A stretch of 64,000 bases of DNA from Methylophilaceae bacterium 11. Lineage in GTDB: Bacteria; Pseudomonadota; Gammaproteobacteria; Burkholderiales; Methylophilaceae. The translations under genes were made by a program, and so were the position numbers. Location of the stretch: NCBI GenBank assembly GCA_000525025.1, contig JCKJ01000001.1:806001-870000 (forward strand). The letters run 5' to 3'. Within the stretch, counting starts at the first letter, position 1. The number at the start of each line of letters is the position of its first letter. Below the pieces are notes generated by a model, which was given only the letters and a program-made list of their open reading frames with translations, was not told where the DNA came from and did no database searches. Below are positions 21,901-26,982 of the stretch, piece after piece.

Positions 21901-22584
21901 AAGGATGATAGGGCGGCCATCTGGCAAATTCAGCAAGGTAGCGTACCAGCGGTCTAGTGCCAGATTGTATGAAGCCGTTTGTACGGTATTGGTAGAAGGG
22001 GTGTAAATCGTGGTTGTTCTACCGCCATTACCACCAGAAATAATCAGCCTACCATCGGTCAGGTAAGTAGAGTTTGAACAGAAGCTATCTTGCTGTTGTG
22101 CACGAAAGGTCGTTTGGTGGCTATTGTTGCCAAACCCCACTGTGGGGTCCCACAGGTCAAAATAACGGCCATCCTGGCCAGCACCATCAAGCGAAGTGCC
22201 ATAGGTCAGCACTTTTCCATCAGGCAGCACAGCCGCATGGATACTATTGAGTGGCCACGATTTTACACTGGACCACATGCCACGCGTGGGCGCATCGGCA
22301 GGAATGGCAAGCCCTTGCATAATGGGGTCAGGGCTAATCGGAACCGTTACCCATGCGCTTGGATCGACATCCGCCGCCTGCGTGTTGTGCATCATCGGAA
22401 TGTCCAGCGTCAGCAGCGATAACATCATCGCTGCGACGATGGCTTTGCGACCTTGTGTGAGATATGGATATTGCTTGAACACGAAACGATTGTGCGGTCG
22501 GCTTAATGATTGAGACGGTATGGTTTCGTGCATAAGAGACTCACAATCTTTTCGATAATATATTCTATGGCAATGCTTTGTCAT
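15976..22584 (-). CDS. giant exported copper-radical oxidase / di-heme cytochrome c / PA14 fusion protein
   Basis: The 2202-residue protein starts with a long signal region (hydrophobic at 48-60, ending TQAA at 71). A galactose/glyoxal-oxidase-like Kelch propeller with a DUF1929-type C-terminal domain fills about 85-600. The expected copper-radical residues are all present: C169 (SFCSNS), Y214 (DRWYATL), Y443-H444 (RGYHSN) and H532 (GTHAFNTGQRR). Then come a PKD domain (about 610-695, WNFGDG), a YVTN propeller (about 705-1040) and a cytochrome c peroxidase-like domain with two CXXCH sites (1086-1090, 1217-1221). The rest is four PA14 domains (about 1318, 1565, 1815, 2058 onward) alternating with three Ig-like domains. 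It follows a SCO1-like gene by 28 bases. It should oxidise an alcohol or aldehyde outside the cell; the substrate is unknown. An alternative ATG is at 22533. Confidence 0.9.
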   Translation of the reverse strand: MTKHCHRIYYRKDCESLMHETIPSQSLSRPHNRFVFKQYPYLTQGRKAIVAAMMLSLLTLDIPMMHNTQAADVDPSAWVTVPISPDPIMQGLAIPADAPTRGMWSSVKSWPLNSIHAAVLPDGKVLTYGTSLDGAGQDGRYFDLWDPTVGFGNNSHQTTFRAQQQDSFCSNSTYLTDGRLIISGGNGGRTTTIYTPSTNTVQTASYNLALDRWYATLLNLPDGRPIILGGMVPYSEDMENSPDQAVAQGLASMTPEILETTGWRSLFGAYSREAFGPDYLRASFPRAFIAPNGQIFGVSSEKMWYLDPNGNGTIRIAGNFKVPYTFANPVNVGATNTAVMYAPGKILIAGGNGSFVGDDLPASNKATVIDINGANPVLTEQPAMTYVRRFLNSIVLSNGKVVITGGSARANNDGSSAVYGVEIWDPTTGTWSQGANAAIYRGYHSNTVLMPNGTILSFGGGAPGPINNLNAEVYYPPYLFRTGMSGAQLAPRPVIQAISGLSYDHEAPIQMDMTTTENITQLVLLGVSKGTHAFNTGQRRIPLTFSQQSNRLTATIPNANLTPPGYYQVVTVNANGVPSLGVIIAIGQNVAPPNVPTTPYDPPEIGGTIDAPVIGAGGTANYSVTAVSSTTYSWNFGDGSPDTPYNANPAVSHSYAQPGVYVVTLSAKDTVGAISRRTFLQAVATVKTAKNPTNSSPITVENRSGNPSRIWVVNPDNDSVSVLDGVSNALVTSIDVGTSPRTVAVAPDGRIWVTNKRSASISVISPTTLAVVQTLMLPRASLPHGLTFDSNGTSAFVALEATGQLLKLNATTGAQQGIVDVAPSVRHVAINADASLVLVSRFISPPALGEATATIDTTNAGGEVIVVNANTMVVTSTVKLAHSDKTDTEIQGRGLPNYLAAPAISPDGTQAWLPSKQDNIKRGLLRSGQQLDFQNTVRAISSSINMATLTENYAKRIDHDNSSVGSAAVYHPSGVYAFIALETSRQVAVIDAIGGRELFRLEVGRAPQGLALSEDGNTLYVQEFMDRSVTVFDLSPLLNQGKLTVSRSAITYTIETENLDPSIVLGKQLFYDARDTRLARDNYMSCASCHNDGGQDGRVWDLTGFGEGLRNTIALNGRAGKAHGFLHWSANFDEVQDFERQIRELSGGSGLMADADYATGTRNQPLGDRKSGISTSLDELAAYVESLNKFDSTPYRDNAGGLTPAATAGKAVFQNNCISCHGSFDFTISNGANGLRNIGTIKPSSGNRLNATLSGIDIPTLRDVWATAPYLHDGSAATMNAAITAHNGITLSATDMTNVVSYVQQIGMEEAGEAPKPSTGTGLNGAYYYSNDLSGNVVLQRIEDVNFNWGNGSPAATLPADNFSARWTGYIEATVTGSYQLQTNSDDGVRVYLNNQLIIDNWSGHPPTLDASAAFNMNAGQRLPIIIEYQELTGGALLGLNWKLPGASTFSVVPKAQLYSTIGTATQSPPTVTLTAPTAGMSVGQGAAITVSANATDSDGTVTQVAFYDDATLIATDTTAPYSISWTNAAVGSHSITARATDNSGAVTASTAVTITVTSSTPTTPGTGTGLNAAYYSTSDLTGTVKLQRVEDINFDWGNGSPGAGVPVDNFSVRWTGFIEATVTGSYQFQTYSDDGLRVYVNNQLIINNWTPHGPTLDTSATLNMTAGQRIPITVEFQEFTGGALMELFWKVPGTATYNVVPKVQLYTSSTGGNVAPTVSLTAPSAGASVVQGTAITVSANAADSDGTITQVAFYDGATLIATDTTSPYSISWTNAAVGSHSITARATDNGGTVTTSAAVAITVTSSTPTTPGTGTGLNADYYATNDLTGSIVLQRVEDINFDWGNASPGAGLPADNFSVRWTGFIEATVTGSYQFQSYSDDGLRVYINNQLVINNWTPHGPTLDTSAAISMTAGQRIPITVEFQEFTGGALMELFWKVPGATTYDVVPKVQLYNSSTVNNNAPTVALTAPASGANIIQGTAITVSANAADSDGTITQVAFYDGATLIATDTTSPYSISWTNAAVGTHSVTARATDNSGAVSISSVASVTVTSNGTTSTGTGLNGSYYNSIDLSGNAVLQRVEDVNFNWGTASPGAGVPANNFTARWTGYVEALAAGNYQFQTNSDDGVRVYLNNQLIINNWASHGPTLDTSAVISMTAGQRLPITVEFLEFTGGAVMQLLWKAPGASTYSAVPKLQLYISP
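15985..18640 (-). repeat. tandem 735-744 bp repeats encoding PA14 plus Ig-like units
   Basis: The same GTGLN-starting PA14 unit recurs with periods of 744, 741 and 735 bases (marker positions 18624, 17880, 17139, 16404), all multiples of three. Ig-like units between them share near-identical DNA, for example around 16480-16650 and 17220-17390. This shows recent internal duplication or gene conversion inside the giant oxidase gene. Confidence 0.85.
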
Positions 22585-22612
22585 GCTATATCCCCTAATT
22601 AAGGGAGGGGTA

Positions 22613-23257
22613 TTACATGCTGTTCAGTTGAGCAATATCTTGCGCAATTCGCGCTTTGTCGATAGGGCTGCCCATGTAGCGCATCATCAGCCGCCCTTGC
22701 GCATCCACCAGCCATAAGTGCGTGGTGTGATCGTCCGGACGTACAGCTTGCTTCAATTTTTTTGGGTCGGTGCCGAATAGCTTTAAACGCTCGGTCACGG
22801 TCACAATATCTGCTGGATTGCCTGTGATAAATACCCAGTTGTCTGCCTCTGCATGCATGCGGTGTGTAAATGCTTTGAGCTTGGTTGGGGTATCGTTCAA
22901 TGGGTCTAACGAGACAGACACAAATACAACACGCGACTTGAGATTGCTAGGCAAACTTTCCAGTATCTCGCTCAAGGCTTTGGTTTGTACCGGGCATACC
23001 GCCGAGCATTGCGTATAGATGAAATTGAATAAGGTGATCTTGTGATTTAAGCTAGAGATTTTAAACGGTTGGTTGTGCTGATCTTTAAAGGCTACATTGC
23101 CAAAATTGCTATAAAAACTGGTGCTTGCAACTTCTGCACGTAGTTGAGCAGAGTAGATAAAAAAGGCAAGAGAGACACAGAGCAGTGCGCAAAGCTTGTG
23201 GGGGAGACTAAACGCCCTCACAACGTTAAATGTGCGCGCTGATATGTGTGTATTCAT
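22613..23257 (-). CDS. SCO1/SenC-family copper chaperone
   Basis: The 214-residue protein has an N-terminal membrane/signal segment (about 22-40) and a thioredoxin-like SCO domain. The copper-binding site is complete: C84 and C88 in TQCSAVCP, and H177 in PDDHTTH. SCO proteins deliver copper to cytochrome oxidase CuA or act as thiol-disulfide partners. Here the next gene, 28 bases downstream on the same strand, encodes a copper-radical oxidase, so copper loading of that enzyme is the simplest role. No cytochrome oxidase genes are near. Confidence 0.9.
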   Translation of the reverse strand: MNTHISARTFNVVRAFSLPHKLCALLCVSLAFFIYSAQLRAEVASTSFYSNFGNVAFKDQHNQPFKISSLNHKITLFNFIYTQCSAVCPVQTKALSEILESLPSNLKSRVVFVSVSLDPLNDTPTKLKAFTHRMHAEADNWVFITGNPADIVTVTERLKLFGTDPKKLKQAVRPDDHTTHLWLVDAQGRLMMRYMGSPIDKARIAQDIAQLNSM

Positions 23258-23615
23258 CTAATCAACATGGCTCAACATGGCGGTTAACACTGCAAAAAGA
23301 AAGGGCATGACTTTATGCTGCAAATTAAATGGAATAAGGGCCAATAAATCGCATCAATTAGGTATTCGATTCATCTTAGGTGACCGCTATTTTGCCCTCA
23401 ATAGCCCGAACGGGCTAATTATGGGAACTAAATTGAAATTGCTGTCAATGCTTGAAAAGTAAAGAACGGTTAAGGTGTTGATGATAAAAGTTAACTATAT
23501 GATTTTTAATCTATATTTAACTTATTTTTACAATTTTCTCACTGGGCGCTATTGCTGGGTCTCGGCATGCTTAATCGCTATTTATTTTAAAAATAAATAG
23601 CGAAGTTGTTGCATA
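23258..23615. other. gap upstream of the SCO gene
   Basis: In this 358-base stretch I see no convincing gene. A possible 61-codon frame at 23277-23462 on the plus strand has no ribosome site or recognisable product. A short GC hairpin (AGCCCG-AA-CGGGCT) is at 23403-23416. The region should hold the promoter of the SCO-oxidase unit. A terminator lies at its right end. Confidence 0.5.
23575..23603. terminator. hairpin terminator after the peroxiredoxin gene
   Basis: Two 14-base perfect complementary arms (23575-23588, 23590-23603) end in A/T-rich tracts. The hairpin begins 13 bases past the peroxiredoxin stop, so it should end that minus-strand transcript and insulate the SCO promoter. Confidence 0.7.
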
Positions 23616-24158
23616 TTAACCACGTTGGAGTCGTGTTAAATCATCAATGATTTCTTGCGAGTGTGTAGAGGCTTCCACATTGAAATAAGCTTTGGCAATA
23701 TTGGCCGCCGGATCAATCAAAAAAGTGTAGCGTTTGGCGATGTTGAGTGGGCCAATATGTGTGAGTGCGCCATACGATTCAGCCACTTTACCTGATGTAT
23801 CGGCCAGCAGAGGGAAGGGTAGGTTGTACTTTTTAGCAAAGGCCGCGTGTGATGCGCTGTCATCCACGCTGATGCCGACCACTTTTGCCCCCAGTTTTTC
23901 TAAGTGATACATATCATCACGAAAATGACAGGCTTCTTTGGTGCAGCCGGGGGTATCGTCTTTAGGGTAAAAATAGAGTACTAACCATTGCCCCTTAAAT
24001 GCATTCAGATCCACCAGCGTGCCTTTGGCGTCTGCAAGTGCAAAATAAGGTGCGGCTTGCCCCACGCTTAACTGATGGTTGGGTGCGCTGAAATAACGGT
24101 ATCCCCAAAAGGCCAGCACTAAGATTACGCTATAAAAAACAATTTTGATCAGCATCAT
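23616..24158 (-). CDS. membrane-anchored PrxQ/Bcp-type peroxiredoxin
   Basis: The 180-residue protein has an N-terminal membrane anchor (residues 5-23) followed by a thioredoxin-fold peroxiredoxin domain. The motif DDTPGCTKEACHFRD supplies the peroxidatic C72 and a resolving C77 five residues later, the PrxQ/Bcp arrangement. It should reduce H2O2 and organic peroxides in the periplasm or at the membrane, using thioredoxin-like donors. The anchor is unusual for Bcp, which is normally cytosolic. It lies one gene beyond the SCO/oxidase unit that would generate H2O2, though it is separated by a terminator. Confidence 0.92.
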   Translation of the reverse strand: MMLIKIVFYSVILVLAFWGYRYFSAPNHQLSVGQAAPYFALADAKGTLVDLNAFKGQWLVLYFYPKDDTPGCTKEACHFRDDMYHLEKLGAKVVGISVDDSASHAAFAKKYNLPFPLLADTSGKVAESYGALTHIGPLNIAKRYTFLIDPAANIAKAYFNVEASTHSQEIIDDLTRLQRG

Positions 24159-24304
24159 GATTCACGATTGAGTACACAGATAGGTGTGATTGTGATATCA
24201 ACCCGCAGATTTGTCTAATTGGAAATACCGCATTCTGTGAGAAAATAGCGCGAATATTTTATTTGTGGTTTTTATAGGGCGTTATTGCCTGCATAAAACC
24301 GTAT

Positions 24305-24380
24305 GCCCCCGTAGCTCAGTGGATAGAGCATCCCCCTCCTAAGGGGAGGGTCACACGTTCGATTCGTGTCTGGGGCGCCA
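24305..24380 (+). tRNA. tRNA-Arg (CCT)
   Basis: A 76-base cloverleaf with encoded CCA. The acceptor GCCCCCG pairs with TGGGGC, the D arm AGCTCAGTGGATAGAGCA is present, the anticodon loop CTCCTAA gives anticodon CCT (reads AGG), and the T arm ACACGTTCGATTCGTGT is present. It stands alone between divergent protein genes. Confidence 0.95.
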
Positions 24381-24486
24381 CCTCTCTAGGAGTATGCAAT
24401 AGCAGCCTAAAGTAGGATGCAAGGGCTAAAGATGGGCGGGAGTATAAAATAGCAGCTTAATGAATAATAGATTGGGTGTCTTGTAT

Positions 24487-24834
24487 CTAGCGCGAGCGAC
24501 CATCATAATGAGTAACAGGAACACTCTCACGGTCAATCCCCTCTAGGCAACGAATATTGATAGCTGCCATGCGGTTACCTTTTGGATCGGTAGCTTCACC
24601 GTATGGGTGAATGCCACATACTGCACAGAATTGGTGTTTGATGACGTGTTTGTTAAACTCGTAGGTGCTGGCGTTGCTCTCTGGCGTGAGTAGGCTAAGA
24701 CTCTTTCGTGGAACAAACCACATGAGCGAGCCTTTACGTTGGCAGAAAGAGCAATTGCAAGACATCGCGCCAGTCAGCATTCCTTCTACCTCAAACTTAA
24801 TATGGCCACAGTGGCAGCTTCCTTGATAATTCAT
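24487..24834 (-). CDS. GFA/CENP-V-family zinc protein
   Basis: The 115-residue protein has the cysteine pattern of the glutathione-dependent formaldehyde-activating (GFA) family: C7 and C9 in CHCG, C26/C28/C31 in CNCSFC, and C70/C73 in CAVCG. The family fold binds zinc. Named members accelerate formation of S-hydroxymethylglutathione from formaldehyde, but most homologues are uncharacterised, so the enzymatic role is not assured. It is a single gene. Confidence 0.85.
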   Translation of the reverse strand: MNYQGSCHCGHIKFEVEGMLTGAMSCNCSFCQRKGSLMWFVPRKSLSLLTPESNASTYEFNKHVIKHQFCAVCGIHPYGEATDPKGNRMAAINIRCLEGIDRESVPVTHYDGRSR

Positions 24835-25029
24835 TTTGTCTCCAACTTGTTCTCAATTGAGTTTGATCACCTTCTTGCTTTACATATTCTAGACTGGCGC
24901 CTACGAAAGGGGTGGCGACTCCACTTCATCGATTTACGTTATTAAAAATAGTATCATCGAAGCACAATTCCACCAATTCTGCTTGGTGGATTAAGCCTAT
25001 CTAGAGCCATACATCAACTACACTACAAC

Positions 25030-25509
25030 TCAGCCATGCCTGGCTGCTTCAATCATGGCTATGTCGATTTTCTCCATTTGCATCATGGCTTCGAAAGCGC
25101 GTTTAGCAGCAGCGCTGTCAGGGTCTTCTATGGCGGCAATAAGCGCGCGCGGCGTGATTTGCCACGATAAGCCCCACTTGTCCTTGCACCAGCCGCAAGC
25201 GCTCTCTTCACCACCATTGCCTACAACTGCGTTCCATAAGCGATCAGTTTCAGCCTGGTCGTCAGTCGCAACTTGGAACGAAAAAGCCTCATTGTGCTTG
25301 AACGCCGGGCCACCATTTAGGCCGAGACAAGGGATACCAATCACAGTGAATTCCACCGTCAAAACATCGCCCTCCTTGCCGGAAGGGTAGTCGGCCGGCG
25401 CATAATGAACCCTACCCACCGCGCTATCCGGAAACGTTTCGGCATAGAATTTTGCGGCCTCAAGGGCTGCGCCATCGTACCAAAGACAGATTGTGTTCTT
25501 GGGAGTCAT
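25030..25509 (-). CDS. VOC-superfamily protein, PhnB/3-demethylubiquinone methyltransferase-like
   Basis: The 159-residue product is a member of the PhnB-like branch of the vicinal-oxygen-chelate superfamily. Motifs are CLWYDGAALEAAKFYAETFPDS at the start and GWCKDKWGLSWQITPRAL near the end, both typical. The function of the family is poorly defined; it is often mis-named as a methyltransferase. The ATG at 25509 has GGAGAA 5 bases upstream, so the longer frame to 25587 is not used. A weak hairpin (CCACCA/TGGTGG, 24971-24990) lies past its stop. Confidence 0.85.
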   Translation of the reverse strand: MTPKNTICLWYDGAALEAAKFYAETFPDSAVGRVHYAPADYPSGKEGDVLTVEFTVIGIPCLGLNGGPAFKHNEAFSFQVATDDQAETDRLWNAVVGNGGEESACGWCKDKWGLSWQITPRALIAAIEDPDSAAAKRAFEAMMQMEKIDIAMIEAARHG

Positions 25510-25703
25510 ATTCGTTCTCCATTCGTGGTTGTTTAGATGCATCTGAACTAAAACATAGTAAATACTAGCAATTGCGAATGCAACCATCCGATTGGTTAGG
25601 TTGGTATTGGCGCATCTTACAGTGACGATAGCAGGTAGTGAGTATCTGCCTAGGGCAAATATGAGTCATTGATATGGATGGCTTAAAAAAACAAATGCCA
25701 AAA

Positions 25704-25730
25704 TGCAAAAAGGGAGCCGTAGCTCCCATT
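25704..25730 (-). terminator. terminator of the PEP-CTERM gene
   Basis: The stem GGGAGC/GCTCCC (25712-25717 with 25722-25727) has a 4-base loop and, on the minus strand, is followed by a T run (A run at 25707-25711). It starts 30 bases past the stop at 25757. Confidence 0.85.
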
Positions 25731-25756
25731 GCAAATCTTAAAGCGATTATGCCGGT

Positions 25757-26335
25757 TTAAGCTTGTGTGTTTCTGCGTTTTGCCATAAACCCTATTAGCC
25801 CCATGCCACATAACAGCATTGCATAAGTCTCTGGCTCTGGCACAGGCTGTGCAATATTTAATACCCCTGCATATGAGCCACCGGCTGAACCTGAGACAAT
25901 ACCTTTGATTTGAAGCGTATAGGTGCCAGCACTCAACGTTAATGGATTTAGCACAACGGTTGTTGAGGAAACGGTTGGACTATAGTTTACCGTTGTTCCC
26001 CAAGCTGAAATCAATTCGTTAGGTGCAATCGCTGCAGTTTGGTGTGTGCTGCCCTTGTATAATCTTGCACGAAGATCGCTTACGCCCAATATGCTGTCTA
26101 GATTGATGGATGAAGTGACCGAATTGACCGAGCCATCAGTAATGGTAAATATATAATCATCCCAAAATGTTGTGCCCGAATCTGAGCTGGTGAATGTATT
26201 GCTATACGTTAATGATGCAGGCAATGCGCCAACTGCAAGAACGGTAGTGGTGTCAGCAAAAGCGCTGACACTAGAAATACTAAATGCGGCGGCTAACGAG
26301 ATTGTCGTTAACATCTTACGAGTTGCTAATTTCAT
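25757..26335 (-). CDS. FxDxF-type PEP-CTERM sorted exported protein
   Basis: The 192-residue protein has a signal peptide (to about residue 28, SAFA), a beta-rich body and a C-terminal PEP-CTERM signal. That signal is VPEP, the hydrophobic helix TYAMLLCGMGLIGFM and basic KRRN. A TFWDDYIFTI segment matches the FxDxF subfamily signature. PEP-CTERM proteins are processed by an exosortase and tend to occur with exopolysaccharide loci such as the one starting at 29005; no exosortase is in this window. The ATG at 26335 is chosen because TTAGGAG lies upstream; a start at 26359 has no support. Confidence 0.88.
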   Translation of the reverse strand: MKLATRKMLTTISLAAAFSISSVSAFADTTTVLAVGALPASLTYSNTFTSSDSGTTFWDDYIFTITDGSVNSVTSSINLDSILGVSDLRARLYKGSTHQTAAIAPNELISAWGTTVNYSPTVSSTTVVLNPLTLSAGTYTLQIKGIVSGSAGGSYAGVLNIAQPVPEPETYAMLLCGMGLIGFMAKRRNTQA

Positions 26336-26655
26336 ACCGACTCCTAAACAAATGTTCATTGGAAAATATTTACAATGAATATTAGTTAAAGCGCATTGCC
26401 AGAGCAGTTGATAATATAGTTATGTTGGACTATCAAAAGTTGTCAATTTATGAAATAAAATCGTTTAAGTACTAGATGTATAAGTGTTTTGTGGGTTTAA
26501 TGCTATCAAGTGAATTCTGGATCTTTATTTATAAAAATATACGTATAAAACCCCAGCCGTAATTTTATATATCGTTGCCTGTATTTATCTGCATGATATT
26601 GTGAGATAGAGCCATCGGTGATATCAATATCGGCTCAATCAATCGTAAAGGATAT
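26336..26655. other. divergent AT-rich intergenic region with an inverted repeat
   Basis: These 320 bases separate the divergent PEP-CTERM and YkgJ genes. An inverted repeat TTCATTG (26355-26361) / CAATGAA (26373-26379) with an 11-base spacer lies about 20-45 bases upstream of the PEP-CTERM start and could be an operator or leader hairpin. The rest is AT-rich with no credible gene. Promoters for both genes are expected here. Confidence 0.45.
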
Positions 26656-26982
26656 ATGTCGCAACATTGTTTATCTTGTGGTGCATGTTGCGCGGCGTTT
26701 CGCGTGTCTTTTTATTGGGCAGAAACAGACGCACATCCGCTCGGCCGAGTACCACAAGCGCTTACACAGGCGGTGAGCCCGCACCATGTATGCATGCAAG
26801 GGACAGCAAACAGTCCCGTCCATTGCATTGCGTTGGACGGGGAGGTGGGCAAGCAAGTCAGCTGTCGTATTTATGCTGCACGTTCAAGCACTTGTCGTGA
26901 GTTTTCAGCGGGTAGTGAGGCGTGTAATCGCGCGCGTGCCATGCATAATCTGCCAGCTATTCAGGCAGAAGCGGAAGTTTAA
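26656..26982 (+). CDS. YkgJ-family cysteine cluster protein
   Basis: The 108-residue protein has the N-terminal cluster CLSCGACCAAF and the later motif CRIYAARSSTCREFS, plus further cysteines (C at VCMQG, HCIAL, EACNR). This is the pattern of the YkgJ/UPF0153 zinc- or iron-sulfur-binding family, whose function is unclear. AAAGGA lies 6 bases before the ATG. Its stop overlaps the end of the convergent uup gene by 4 bases. Confidence 0.88.
   Translation: MSQHCLSCGACCAAFRVSFYWAETDAHPLGRVPQALTQAVSPHHVCMQGTANSPVHCIALDGEVGKQVSCRIYAARSSTCREFSAGSEACNRARAMHNLPAIQAEAEV

Noticed and set aside
23277-23462. A 61-codon plus-strand frame upstream of the SCO gene
   Set aside because: No ribosome site, no family resemblance, and it includes the GC hairpin; more likely non-coding leader or promoter DNA.
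24381-24486. A small gene or attachment site behind tRNA-Arg
   Set aside because: I see no integrase and no repeat of the tRNA 3' end in the window; the gap shows no coding signal.
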